Positions 12,500 to 24,964 of a stretch of DNA of 64,000 bases are shown here, piece by piece. Numbering within the stretch: position 1 is the first letter of the stretch; the number at the start of each line of letters is the position of its first letter. The notes beneath the pieces were generated by a model that was not told the origin of the DNA, did no database searches, and saw only the letters and a list, made by a program, of their open reading frames with translations. This DNA comes from Eucommia ulmoides (lineage: Eukaryota > Streptophyta > Magnoliopsida > Garryales > Eucommiaceae): assembly GCA_016647705.1 (NCBI GenBank), contig CM028335.1:7022579-7086578 (forward strand), in the 5' to 3' direction. A program made the translations under genes and the position numbers.

Positions 12500-12639
12500 G
12501 ATTAATAGTTATATATATTAATGGATTATAGATTATATATATAGATGTTGTATATATCAAAAGACATCCAATGGTTACGAATATCCAGAGACATCGGACG
12601 GCTGTGAATGTAAATGAGCTGATTTATTATATAGATTAG

Positions 12640-12666
12640 CGTATAACCCATGCTTGAAGGCACGGG
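12640..12666 (-). other. Helitron A 3' terminal hairpin and CTAA end
   Basis: The minus strand reads CCGTGCCTTCAAGCATGG with one mismatched stem pair, then GTTATACG and CTAA (12636-12639). The spacer is identical to that of Helitron B. Confidence 0.75.
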
Positions 12667-13540
12667 TATAAAACGAAACGACAATTTTTTTTTTTTACAT
12701 AATCTCTTTTTTTTATACAATATTTTACATATATTTCATCTGACCATCAATAATAATAATAGAACAATAATAATAACTAACCATAGAGACTAAATCTTAT
12801 TTTTACTTAATTTGAGGACTATCATCATTACTTTTTTCCAGCTTCTTCGTTTCGTCGCCCACTCTCTAACTGCCGGATTCTTAGTGTTTGCCTTTCATTT
12901 TTTTTTTTTTTTTTTTTTGTTTTCTTTTTTTGTTTGAGGGGGGTCCATTTGTTTATATCTCAAAAATTTGTTAAAAAAACTGGGATCAGAAAAACAGATT
13001 ATGTTTCTATTTCTCTGTTCTAATCCAATTTTAGTAGAAATAAAAAGATTGAAAAAACTAACCAAACAGAACCTTAGTTCTGCAGAAGGCGAGGTTTTTT
13101 TTTTGGAGGGGGTGGGTGGGGGGTTATTATTACTCATCTATGTAAAAGCTATATTTCCTTTTTAAAAAAATTGGCAATAAATCTGACTTTGCACAAACGG
13201 TTACTCTTCAGTCCTAAAAATTATGAGTGAAAAAAGAACAAAAGAGAAGTTAAAAAATGGGCAAAGTTCGACATTGATTATTTTAGCATTGTCAAATTAG
13301 TCCAAAAAGTTCTAATTTACTCAATTAAGTTCCTAAACTTTAAATAGAGCAACAAATTGGTTTCAAATTCCAATTTCATTCTTCAGTCCACTACATCCAA
13401 TTTCACTCTTCACATCAATAATAATGAATCTATTTTGTTCCCACTTCCCAAAAGAATAGAAACAAAAATTTGGGTGCAAAACAACAAAAATATAAATAAA
13501 TTTTAGAAATGTAATTACCAATTTTAAATAAAAAAATTAA

Positions 13541-13562
13541 CCCATGCTTGAAAACACGGGTG
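13541..13562 (-). other. Second Helitron 3' hairpin lacking a CTRR end
   Basis: The minus strand reads CCCGTGTTTTCAAGCATGGG followed by GTTAA and then a T-rich run instead of the ATACG-CTRR terminus. The bases before it (minus strand) also resemble those before the true end at 12640, so it is a decayed or bypassed terminator rather than a chance palindrome. Confidence 0.55.
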
Positions 13563-13599
13563 TACAAAAGGTCAAACCTAAAAAAAAATTAACATAATT

Positions 13600-14656
13600 T
13601 CTTTTACTTATACAACATTCAACAAAAAATTAATATTTAAATTCCGTCACCAACTAAGTATATTACAAATACTACATAATTAATATCGATAACATAGATA
13701 TCCATCTATTCAAATAATACCACAATTAAGCCTAAGTTAAACCACAACAAATCAAAACGAAAAATGATTATTGCCCATCTAAATTTCACTATTTCAATGA
13801 TACATTTTGCATGTCTAAATCTCATATTTGATGTTTGATCGGGCATGAGGAGGCAACACCCATGAACACTTTCAGTTAAACAATTCAATTCAAAATTTCA
13901 TTCCAAAAAATAGATAACTAATGAACATGAACATGCACACACACAAACATTGCCTCATCTCATGAACACTTTTAGCTAAACAAATGAGCCCAAATTGTTG
14001 CATGTTTACCCACTGTAAACCAAAAATTTTAGCTGGATGAGAAGAAAAATAACCAAATTAGAACACCATAAGTGAATTGCAAACGTTTGTAAATAAATTG
14101 ACACAATTTTTTCTACTTATACAACATTCAACAAAAAATTAATATTTAAATACTGTCACCAACTAACAATGTATATTACAAATACTACATAATTAATATC
14201 GATAACATAGATATTCATCTATTCAAATAATACCACAATTAAGCTTAAGTTAAACCACAACAAATGAAAACGAAAAATGATTATTGCCTATCTAAATTTC
14301 ACTATTTCAATTATACATTTTGCATGTCTAAATCTCAGATTTGGTGTTTGATTGGGCATGAGGAGGCAACACCCATAAACACTTTCAGCTAAACAATTCA
14401 ATTCACATTTTCATTCCAAAAAATAGATAACTAATGAAAATGAACATGAACATGCACACACACAAACATTGCCTCCTCCCATGAATACTTTTAGCTAAAC
14501 ATTACCCAATATTGTAGTGATCACGATTGAACAAACACTTTTCGTAAATAAATGAGCCCATATTGTTGCATGTTTACCCACTGTAAACCATAAATTTTAG
14601 CTGGATGAGAATAAAAATAATCAAATTGAAATACCATAAGTGAGTTGAAAACGTTG
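13600..14656. repeat. Tandem duplication of about 0.5 kb in Helitron A
   Basis: Copies begin near 13606 and 14115, an offset of 509 bases. Both run through ACTTATACAACATTCAAC, TCAAATAATACCACAATTAA and AGCTGGATGAGAA. The second copy has an extra stretch of about 50 bases near 14505-14555. No coding function is visible. Confidence 0.85.
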
Positions 14657-16811
14657 TCATTTTTCCATCCTTCGCCATAGTTTGGCTGCCATTCTTCATT
14701 CCCTATTTTCAAATTAACCGCAAAAAGAATAGTTTGTCTTTTACAAAACAAAGAAATCAAGAATAATTGAGTAACAAAGAGGGCAAGAAATTGAAAAAAA
14801 AAATTAAAAAAAAAATCAGAAGTATAAGAAGTATAGGTGACTGTGTGGTGTGCACTGTAATTTTCATTGACGACCCACGTTAAACAGGTGGTGTGCAAAT
14901 TTAGAGTTTCCAAATGCTTCAAAATTGAATTAAAAATCAACAATTAGAGGCAAAAACATCCAATGAATCATACGAACAAATCATACAAACAAACAACATA
15001 ATTCTATTTTTAGCAAAAAAAATAAATCAAGGTCTCGACAGGAAAAAACAAAGAAAAAAAGAAGCATCTAATTCAGATTTTAATAGAAATAGGAAAAAAA
15101 TTACCTTCATCCTATGTTGAGCAACCGACACGATTAGAGAGGAGATAAAACCTGCAATTATCAGAATTATTGTACCAAAACAAATAAATTAAAACTGAAA
15201 ATAAAAATCACAATTACTATTGGAGTACCTGCGATTGCTCTCTGACACCTAAAAGTGATTAATATACAGCCTGAAGGTAATTAAGAAACAGGTGTACAGA
15301 ACAGATATATTAAGATAATTTCGAGAAAAAAAAATGTTTCAGGAGAAATCTAAGTGTATTGTAATTTTAGAAGAAAAACTCAATGAATTCATATGGAGCT
15401 GCTTCATACAGTTTATTTTGAATTGGAGTAATACCCACTTGCTCTCACCTCCCAAAGTTATCTATTTGCAAATAGAGGTTAGAGCTTAGACTGCAAAGAG
15501 AGGCTGAAAATATATACAAAAAAAATCGTATATCACCAAATATTTTTCATTAGATATCGAATACCCAAAATTCCAAAATTTGATCAATTTTTTTTCTCCA
15601 AATTTTAAACCAAGCATTCAAATCATTTAAGCAAGAAAAAAAAAATGCTGAAATAACAAAACTTAGATGAAGCATCAATTTAAAAAAAATAATTTTTTTT
15701 TTGGTGATTTGGAAGAATCGACCGAAATGAAAAAACTCAATTTTTCCAATCTTTAAGATCAAACCACAAGAAAATGTGGGGATTGACAATTATAAAATGA
15801 AAATCAATATAACTCAGATCTTGAAATCAGACTGAAGGAAACCTTCAACATCAAACCGAAGCATTTCTAGAGAACTAAGATATGGTCATAGAGGAAAGAT
15901 AGGGAGACGCAAAAAACGAGAGTGCACCTGAGTTGAAAGGGGAGCTGCTTTGGCATGGCCTTCGACCTCGAAACAGAGAGACAAAGAGAAGCTGAAGGCT
16001 TTGAGCTTCAACCACTTGAGTGTAATGAGAACTCACAACCAAACAACCTGCATGATAGAACAATGAGAATAGAACCCTTAATAATAAGAAAGTATAACAG
16101 AAATCAGAGACTAACAGAAACAGAAAACAGAAATTAGAGACACACCCAAAACAGAATTCAAAAAAAAAAAAAAAAAAAGGAACTGAAAACAAAATAGAAA
16201 CCCACAAGTGTCTAGATCCGACCACTACAGGCCACTGCCATCTAGATTCGACCACCGACAGCCATCGCTATCGCGATCCAGCCCAGTTGAAGTTTAATCT
16301 GGCCAAATCAAACTCAGATCTGGTCGAATCAACGACGACGGCTACTGCGGTGGTGGTTGGTGACGGCAATGGCAAGAGCGTTGAGCGAAGGGACCGATCG
16401 ATCGATGTCGGTTGGGAGCGTTGAGGATCTGGCGATGACGATAGTGAGGGCTAAAGAGACGGCGAGGGCACTGCAGTGCTCCAGCTGTAGCGGAGACGGC
16501 GACGGAGTGTGAGTGAGAGAGATGAGCGATAGAGAGAAGTGAGAACGTGCAGTGAGAGAGAGAATGAGAGGGCATGCACTGGTCTTGAAAGGTAGGCACT
16601 GGTCTTGAAAGAACATGAGGAATCAAATCTCTTTGTGAACAATGTATCTTAGCCCTTGGATATTAGATCGATGGGCCTTAAATGTTTCCCGCCCAAGAAG
16701 TTACTGTAGCTATACTAGTACATTTTCAAACTTGATTTTTAATCTAACGGCTACGAATATCCATAGACATCTAACGACTGTAAATATAAATAAGCTGATT
16801 TATTATATAGA

Positions 16812-17473
16812 TATATTAAAATAGTTTGTGTAATTTATATAAAAATAAGAAAAACAAAATAATATGTAACAAGTTTTTTTTATTTAAACTTCCAAATAAT
16901 AAATTACTAAGTTTTTTTTAATGTCGTTTCATTAGAGGTTGATATTGATTTGAGAGGAATTGATAGATGAAATTGGATTAAGTATTTGGGGGACAAAAAA
17001 TTTGTCTAAATTATCTTACGTACTATCTAAATTTTAGTTTTGTATTTAATTTGACTGTCTTTTTATTATTTATTATTTTTTTATAATTACAAATTAAAAA
17101 ATCAATATAGTACATTTAGACACGGAAAATCACTGCGACAAGGTTATAAGCCCGGTTGGGTCATACCGATCATTTCTAAAATCTAAATATAGATTAAAGC
17201 CCGGATCAGGACCCGACCCAAGTCGGACTTCGTCCGAGTCCGGTCGAGGCAAAAAAAATAAGCTTTTAATAGGACAATAAATTTTGGGCTTCAGGGATTA
17301 TTTGGGCCTAAATCGGAAGATCGTGGGAGACGAAGCCGGAGCAGCGACAGAGCAAGGGGAATTCCGATTATGCGAAGCTTTTCAATCGCTAATTCGGTGC
17401 ATTTTTCTGGATATAACTGCAACTAGAGCCATCGATTTGAGTTTTCAGTTCCTGAAGGTTTTCAATTTTTTTG
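16812..17473. other. Intergenic and leader DNA before the TRF-like gene
   Basis: AT-rich spacer runs to about 17100. More GC-rich sequence follows, rich in GGxCGGG and GTCCG words (17140-17260), then the presumed leader of the downstream gene. No TATA box or other promoter element is clear enough to call. Confidence 0.4.
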
Positions 17474-20400
17474 ATGGCTACGAAGCCTTCATCAGCTTTA
17501 AGCCTTCCATGGCTCTGGGTTATTGAAGCCCTAGCAAGCTTCAAGCAAGTGGAACCACCTCTGTTGATCGGTACTTGTGTAATTTTTTTGAATTTCAGCC
17601 TGGATGCCTGTGTTCATGGTTTCGAACCTCAATTGCGTTCGTCTTTTTGTTCGTGGTTATGTATTGCAGACTTGGTTAAAAGGACTCCGGAAAGCTCCGG
17701 CGATGTCGGAAAAGACGCTAGGGAAATGGTTTCATTGAAACTTCTGGAGAGATTGTCCAGTCAGGGAACTGGAATCACTAATGACGTTGATTCAGCTTCG
17801 CATACTAAGATAGGCTTTGATCCGTCGGAGCGCTGTGAAGATGTCCTTCTCCACATTTTCGACCAGGTAATTATCTCTGATTTTGCCCGTCTCTTTGGAT
17901 ATTAGGTTTAGATGTCTGAAAAAATGTTGTGATAAAACACTAGATTTCAGTAATTCCCGTTAATTTGTTACATTGTTCATCTATTGTCAGACATCTGAAT
18001 CAAGTTTGAAAACGGCTGGACCAGAGATGCAGAAATGGGATACTCAGTCCTTTGTTGTTCATAAAAAGAGTTCTTCGCCCAAATGTACTCTACAAAAGGT
18101 AAAGAAAAGCCTTCTCATGTTCACCTGACTTTTTTTGGAGTAGAAGAAGCCAAGAGAATATTTAATTCTCATTTGCTTGCTTCGATTTCTGGATTGTGTT
18201 TCTTGACAAGCAGTTGAAGGAAGCAATTCTGTCAGGCAGCCATGGCCAAATTGAATCCTTGAAGGAAAGGAGTGGACTGGCACCTAGAATTCAATCTAAA
18301 GATAGTCTCTCTTCAGAAAATGGGAATGATCAACTCCAAGAAAATCCTTCAAATAAAACTTCATTACCTGCCAAGAGGCCTAGGGATGAATCTACAAACA
18401 AAGATTTACAAATTCACGAAGAACAAATCGCTATAAACAATAGTAGCATTCCATGTTCAAGTACCTCCAAGAAGCTTAAGCATGGTAATGCCTCTTCCAG
18501 CAAAGAGGCCATAGTTGAGAATTTAGTTTCTGTGCGTCAAACTGATTTGGTAAACGATTCATCCGAAAGAATACAGCATGTTGAAGGACAAGGGTGTGGA
18601 TTGTCAACAGAACCTGTGGCTGGAGAGTCTGAGGACAACAGATTTCTTGAGGATAGACCTGACAAACAAAGGCTAGTGCAGAATGGTGATGCTGAATTAC
18701 TGCATAATCTTGAAAATATTCCTTCGACTGGATATAGCGGTGGACAAATCAAACAAAATATTTGTGGTGCTGAAGACAAAGAGGACGGTGAAGGCCTCTT
18801 GGACATAGGAACAAGCCAACAAAGAAATTCTGTTGATGAAGCTACAGTTGGCTGTGGAAATAGTATTAGAGAAAATTGTGATGCTGAAGCCAAAGAGGAT
18901 GGTGAAGGCCTTTTGGATATAGTAATAAGCAAGCAAAAAAATTCGGTTGATGAAGCCAGAGTTGACTGTGAAAACAGTATTAGAGAAAATGGAACAAACC
19001 CAAATGTTGCACTTTCTGAGAAAGCTAAAGCTAAAGCTAACACTAACAGGGATAATACAGAATCGGATATGTATAGTGATAGTGACAGTTACCATGAGGA
19101 AAGGAATGATATTGTCACGAAGAAGCATGCTTTCTTGAGTTCTCAGCCCACATATAGTCAAGATTCTTTGGCGACAACTAACTTCTCAGAGCTAAGTCTT
19201 TGTATGAAATGTAACAAAGGTGGTCAGTTATTGGTTTGTAGTTCAAATTCGTGTCCAATTGTGGTTCATCATAGCTGCTTGGGCTCTTCGAGCAGCTTTG
19301 ATGGAAATGGGAGCTTTTACTGTCCCTTTTGTGCATATTCTCGAGCGATTTCAGAGTATTTGGAAGCAAAGAGAAAAACCTCATTGGCAAGGAATGATCT
19401 TGCAGCCTTTATTGGCTTGAAGGTTGACCATCAACCAAAGAAAATCTCCAAGAGACGGCCTAGATCAGAGGAAAATAAAGAAGATCAACAACCGGAGCCG
19501 TCAGTATCAAGGGCAAATGATAATCCACCTCATGGAAGAGATAAAGAAGTCGAAAAAACGGGTCAAAAGCGCCAATCTCCTAGAGGGATGAAAGAGAAGG
19601 AAGTCTCTATTCAAGCAGTAAGCAAGGAGATTATTGTTAGAAATGAGAAGATTGTTGACCCACTGCCGGTTGTTAATTTTGCTTATGAACGATTGCCCGT
19701 TTCTGGTAGTAAGGCAGAGGGAAGTTCGGATGAAGAAAACAACAAGCCCCTTGCTTCAGTTTATTCCATAAGAGTCCGGAAACAAGAAGCTCAGTGGTAA
19801 GTTTCATTTTTCATTCAAAGAAACCAAGAATGCCTTTCTTCTGTTTTTCTTTGCTCCCACCATTTTTAACATATTTATATAGGTGTTTTGGTGGCTGGTC
19901 CTTATTTTATCTTTAATTTTAAAAAAAGTTTCCTAACCAATTGCAACCAACGCATTAAAAAATGTGAAAGACCCAATATACGTGCCTCTGCAGTCCTACG
20001 AACAGAAACATCTGTTACATGTATCTAACTTGTACGTAAATATTTGTTAGATGTAACAAATATTAAACGATTTCATCCTAAAAGTAAAAACACGATAAAT
20101 ACATGGTTTTCTAAGTTTTTTTGTAAATAATCATATTTTTATATAACTATTATTAACGATTCGGTTTTAAATCTAAGAGATATAGATAGTTGTAGTTTTT
20201 TCTGCATAAAAATAGTTACGTGTAAACTAAAACTAATATTACACAAGTAATATTTTACATGTAATTTGTAATTATTAATTTGTAACTAATTTTAGTTATG
20301 TGTAATTAATATTCACTTTAATACGAATCACTCACCAAGCACTCTTTCTTTATGCTCCGCATACAATGCGTGAGCACCCACGAGACTCATACGGAACCAA

Positions 20401-21382
20401 AAATCAAATTAAAGGACTAATTCTAAACTTATTTTTTAAATAGGACAAATAACAAATTGCACCCGCTATTAGAGACTAATCAGTATTATCCATATTTATA
20501 TTGAGATCCATGATTTCATGTTTTAATTGATTAGTTTAATTTTCACCCTTTTGGTTCATTTATTGAAAGTTGAAAGTGCTCTGGTTTGCCCTGATATGCA
20601 GCACATCTCCTGCGTTTCCTCAGTTGAGGAGGAAGAAAGTTCCATGGACGAAAGTAGAAGAAGAGACACTAAAGGTACTAATTTCTCTATGTATGATATT
20701 TTTCTTACATCTAGTAAAGTGAGAATCAGGATGGTACTTTATGATAGCTAAGACTATAATTGTTTTTAGGGTCCGTTTTGTTTCCTAAATTGTAAAATCA
20801 CTGAATTCTCATTTGATTTGTATATTTTTCTATTTACATATCATTTAGTTTCGGAGAAATCTCACTTTAGCCCATGTCCTTTCAATTTGAACACAATAAA
20901 CCCTGATATATTCAAATCATGTAATACTTTCAAATTGAAAGTATATGGGGGCTAAAGTGGGATTTCTCTGAAACTTCAGGGGTGCAAAGTGCAAAAACTC
21001 TTAGTTTAATTTAGTTTTTTGTGGGGTGGCGGCAGAAAAAAAATTCTATTATCTTATTTTGGTTACATTTTGTTCAAATTGCACGAGAAAATAGCAATTG
21101 AAGAATCGACTAATTAAATAGAAATATAATTGAAGGACAACCGAATGGGCCCTATTGTTTATCTCATAATATGAAATTTATATATGTGCGTGTGCGCGTA
21201 ATGTTCTTTACTGCTGTCAGGAGGGGGTCCGAAGATTTACAAGTGCTAACGATAGAAGCATACCGTGGAAGATGATCTTGGAATTTGGAGTTGACGTGTT
21301 TTTTAAGGGTCGTACCACCATCGATCTCAAAGACAAATGGAGGAACATATGCAAAGGAGGAGGAAGCCCTATGCCCAGATGA
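17474..21382 (+). CDS. TRF-like protein: PHD finger plus C-terminal telobox Myb
   Basis: The model has six exons: 17474-17570, 17670-17866, 17991-18098, 18214-19796, 20602-20674 and 21221-21382. All borders are GT-AG, phases agree, and the product is 739 residues. A PHD zinc finger (C4HC3, starting CMKC near residue 464 and ending YCPFC) suggests binding of histone tails. The last two exons give a single Myb/SANT domain that starts KKVPWTKVEEETLK and ends with the telobox helix TTIDLKDKWRNICK. That helix contacts TTAGGG-like plant telomere repeats in TRF-like proteins. The middle is Ser/Lys/Glu-rich and disordered, with two 38-residue repeats sharing EDGEGLLDI. It is probably nuclear. Arabidopsis TRFL proteins without the Myb extension are the nearest family I know; the exact member is uncertain. 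An alternative acceptor would place exon 4 at 18211, adding one Gln. Confidence 0.88.
18766..18993 (+). repeat. In-frame 114-bp tandem repeat in the TRF-like gene
   Basis: Two units of 38 codons stand side by side in exon 4. Both read through KEDGEGLLDI, then NSVDEA, then a Cys and NSIREN. Substitutions are spread over both units, so the duplication is old yet kept in frame. Confidence 0.85.
19878..20500. repeat. Dispersed element in intron 4 of the TRF-like gene
   Basis: The block from GGTCCTTATTTTAT through ATTAAAAAATGT, TTACATGTATCTAACTTGTA and GAGACTAATCA also occurs at 61640-62030 inside the protease gene, with divergence. It is probably a small non-autonomous DNA transposon; I could not fix its ends. 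Confidence 0.6.
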
Positions 21383-21579
21383 ACTCTTTGCATGCTTAAA
21401 AACGGGCTTGCAATGTTTGACATCGAGTGGAGATTTTTCGGGTTCAAAAGTAAGTAAATAGATTCTTGGGGGAGTAATTTGGACTAACATATAATGAGTA
21501 ATGTGGACTTTATTACACCAGGTGTTGGGGAGTTCCTGGGTAATGCATATAGTCATTTTAGCCATGAAATCGGAATTGA

Positions 21580-22016
21580 GGCCCCGTTTGGTTATTGTTT
21601 TGTTCTCTTATTTTTGTTCTTGCTTTTAAAATTTTAGAATTAATGTACAAAAACACATTTGGTAAACACCCCTCTTCTCAAATTTTGAGAGTAATTTTGG
21701 ATTATTTCTGAATTGTTTAAGAATGTGAAACAAAAAAATGTTGATTCATATTCACTCCCCCACCATCACCCTGTTGGCGGCCAACACACCACGACGCCGG
21801 CAGCTATACATTTAGAGAGTGAAAACAAAAAGAGTGAACAGATGAATGCGTTTTTTGTTTCTATTCTCATAAATTTAAAGGAAAAAAACATTCTGAACAC
21901 TGATCATTACCAAATATGTTTTATTTTCGGAATACTCTAAAAATAAACAGAATTTTCATCTTTATCTCATGTCAGAAGTAGAAATAGAAAATAGAAACAC
22001 CGACCCAAACGCCACC
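21580..22016. mobile_element. MITE with GGCCCCGTTTGG / CCAAACGCCACC ends
   Basis: The left end reads GGCCCCGTTTGGTTATTG and the right end CCAAACGCCACC, the same pairing as the element at 60543-61162. The flanking trinucleotides do not match well here. It lies just downstream of the TRF-like gene. Confidence 0.55.
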
Positions 22017-23826
22017 TTTATTTCTAATTCGAATTTCAAATTCCATGTAACCAAACACTACTACATTGTCTTCTCTTCCATTGCTGGTATTTGACTCCTA
22101 ATTGTACTCGTTTTCATTCCACCAAAATAATGGGAAAAAATTGCTTCAGTTACCTGAAAAATCAAGAATAAAGTGGGGGGTTTACATATCCTTATCAAGA
22201 TTCAGCCCCATGCATTCAGGAAAACAGATCTGCCATTAAATAAGGCACAGAGCATTTTTAAGTTTTTTTTTTTTTTTTTTTTAAGGGAAATAATAATTTT
22301 TATATTAATTTTTACTTAAAAAAGAGTACTTAAAAAAATTAAGCATTTTATGGGAAGTAAATGTCGTTGCTTTTTTATTTTATTTTATTTTTATACTATA
22401 AGAGATGGATGAAAATTTTCAATTTTTTTTTTATTTATTTTTTTTATAACTTTTTAAGTTAACAATTATAAATAATGTTTTTTTAATCTTAAAAAATACT
22501 TTTAAAATAAAAAAAAAATAAAAAAATTATATTAAATTTTGGTTTCCAACAACGCCACCGATCACCACTCCACGCCGCCACCAACATTATGCCACCATCT
22601 CGCAGTGCTATCAACATCTATCAACTGTCGAACCACCACGCCATCGCCAACCTCGTGCCATAACCCTAGATCGGGCCATGACGACCAAGATCTGACAAGA
22701 TCTGGTCATGTTTGGCCAAATCTAGTCGGAATGTTCAACCTACGGCACCGCCAACGTCGTGCCACCACAAACCCTCAACTCACCAACTTCATGCCACCAC
22801 CAATCCGTGCCACTTTTACGCCACCAACCAGTGCGAATCACCAGATCTCTTCCCCCCCCCACCCTCCCAAAAAAAAAAAAATTGGTACTTTTTTTTTAAC
22901 CTCCACATATTTTTTTAATAATAAGACATGTTTTTTTTTTCCTCAATCATATATTATATATTTGATGTGGTGGTAGTAAATATTTACTGTTGATTTTTGT
23001 ATGATCTTGTATTTTTTTTCTATTTTGATTGTATAATTATGATATTTGTTGTTGATTTTTTCATTATTTGTTATGGGACGGTAGTGATAGCGAATATTTA
23101 TTGTGCGATGATGGTGAATCTTACTGCGGTAGTAGCGATAATTGTGAAATTTTATTGTGGTTGATAACAAATATTATTATAGTGGTGACAATGATAGGAA
23201 TGTTTGTGGCAACAGTAATAACAATGCTGTAAAAGGCAAGGGTGTTGGGCGGTGTGTTTTGACCTGTGCGGAGTGAGGCGTAAGCCCCATGATACATAAA
23301 TTTTTAATATTTTAAAATATATATATAATTAAAAGATATGAAAAATAAAATAAAAATGATATATATGAAAAATAAATATAGATAAAATGATAAGATAACA
23401 AAAAGTTATGAATCATAAATAGTAATTAATTGAAATTCTATTTTCCACATGAGATCAACCTATTTAGGGATGCTATTAATTTTTTTTTTTTTTTTTTATC
23501 TATTCTCTAACAAATAATAATATTCCTCGAAATCTAATCAAATACTCTAAATTTTTTCTTTATTAATTTAATATATATATATATATATAGATATATATAT
23601 ATATATATATATATTAGAGGCGACAACTACTTTACTTCCAAATAAAACATAAAAAAAAACGCATAACTAATTCTAATTCTCCTATTCCAAACCTTGGTCG
23701 CACCTCCAGCCTTCGTGTTCTGGCACCAACGAAGTGATGAAGACAAAGACGAATATACTAAACAGGTGCAAATGAAGTTTTGTCTCTCTTGATTTTTCTA
23801 GTGATGGAAACACAAAACGTAAGCCC
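22017..23826. other. Low-complexity intergenic DNA
   Basis: There are T and A homopolymer runs, a CAC/GCCACC-rich patch (22545-22860), a GGTGGTAGT-type triplet patch (22970-23220) and TA dinucleotide runs (23572-23613). Reading frames in the CAC-rich patch follow the repeat and show no domain. Confidence 0.5.
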
Positions 23827-24964
23827 TAGGGATACCACAAAAAATCGAAACGATAGGTAACCGAGAGAAACCAGACTGAATGGTCCGGTTTTAAAACCGA
23901 CAAAATGGTTTGATTGCGATTTTGGATTTGAAATTAGCAACCGAAATGATTTTGGTTTGAGTTGGTTTTGGAATAGAAATTGTGAAACCGAACCGCGAAA
24001 CCGTGAAACCGACATTTTAAAAATATTTTAATACATATATATCCTTATTTTTTTTATATATTTACATTGTAACCTTAATATATATATATACACTTTTAAC
24101 CCCTCTCATAACAACAAAAACTGTTTGTTATGGCACTTTTATTAGAACACTATATGTAATGTGCCCTATAAAGATGTTTTTCGAGGCACAAAATTGAAAG
24201 TGTTGTATAAAAATAAATTTGATATTTTAATATTGATTTTTTTATTATTTTATTAAAAACTAATATATAATCAATTGTTTAAAGGACAAAAAGTAGTGGC
24301 CCCGATAAAATTATATTAGTGAAAAAATTAATATTTTATATATAATATAAGAGACAACAAATAGTGACCTAAAAACAAAAATTATATTGGAGCACAATTT
24401 TGTGTCTTATTGTAATTGAATAATTTAATCTTAATCATATAATAAATAAATTAAAAATAAAATAAAATTAAAGGTCAATTAATAGTGCCCTAATAGATAT
24501 AATAAATCAATTGAAAAAAGAAGATGATAAAATAGAAATCATCCTTAGAAACAACGTCGTTTTTGACAAACGATGTCGTTTTGTTCTTGGTGCCAAACCA
24601 AAACAACGTTGTTGTGGCCTTACTATTGTAGTTTAATCATAGTTATTGTTTAGAAACTTTAATTATAGTTACTGGTTGAAAATTTTAATTATGATTATTT
24701 TGTATTTTTTTTTTTTAAAGAATTTATGTTTGATATTTTAACTATATTTTTGTTATATATCACAAACAACGATTTGCGGTTTTGGTTTTTATAAAATTAA
24801 AAAATCTTAAATGATTTCACAGTTTACGGTTTGGTTTTGATTTTGTGTAAATTTAAATGGTTTGGTTTTTAAAACCGAACCGACGTTTGGTTTTGGTTTG
24901 ATATATTTCTAGTGGTTTTGGCTTTATATGAAACCGGACCAAAACCGAACCAGTGACATCCCTA
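23827..24964. mobile_element. Non-autonomous hAT-type element with 8-bp target duplication
   Basis: The element begins TAGGGATAC and ends GTGACATCCCTA, giving short terminal inverted repeats of the TAGGGATG type common in plant hAT elements. It is flanked by GTAAGCCC (23819-23826) and GTAAGTCC (24965-24972), an 8-base duplication with one change, as expected for hAT. The ends are rich in AACCGAACC / GGTTTGGTTTTGG words in opposite orientation. No transposase is visible. Confidence 0.75.

Larger units (their letters stand above)
2530..12635 (-). mobile_element. Helitron B, Rep/helicase-bearing (10.1 kb)
   Basis: Helitrons move by rolling-circle replication, insert between A and T without target duplication, start with TC and end with a hairpin plus CTRR. 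Read on the minus strand, this element starts with TCTATATAATAAATCAGCTC and ends with the hairpin CCGTGCCTTCAGGCACGG, a short spacer and CTAG, followed by T. Between these ends lie a Rep-helicase gene (2650-8905), a gag-like reading frame (9334-9858), a 504-bp tandem duplication (10130-11137), 72-bp repeats (11741-11950) and an AT microsatellite near the 5' end. The pairing of this 5' end with this 3' end is inferred from the coding strand and family likeness. The gene is broken, so mobility would need helper proteins. Confidence 0.72.
12636..16811 (-). mobile_element. Helitron A, non-autonomous (4.2 kb)
   Basis: The minus strand begins TCTATATAATAAATCAGCTT, preceded by A, and ends with hairpin CCGTGCCTTCAAGCATGG, spacer GTTATACG and CTAA. 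Its first 70 or so bases match those of Helitron B closely (shared GATGTCT, GGATATTCGTA). The interior has no helicase. It holds a GC-rich block (about 16200-16560), a GAAACAG patch (about 16090-16140), a 509-bp tandem duplication (13600-14656), and a second, end-less copy of the 3' hairpin at 13541-13560. The last terminal base touches the first base of Helitron B. It would depend on a helicase supplied by a relative. Confidence 0.7.

Noticed and set aside
18537-19161. Long minus-strand frames opposite the TRF-like gene
   Set aside because: Shadows of the coding exon on the plus strand, which has a PHD finger and consistent splice sites.
22539-22976. Pro/Thr/His-rich frame
   Set aside because: Low-complexity CAC/GCC triplets, no start context, no domain.
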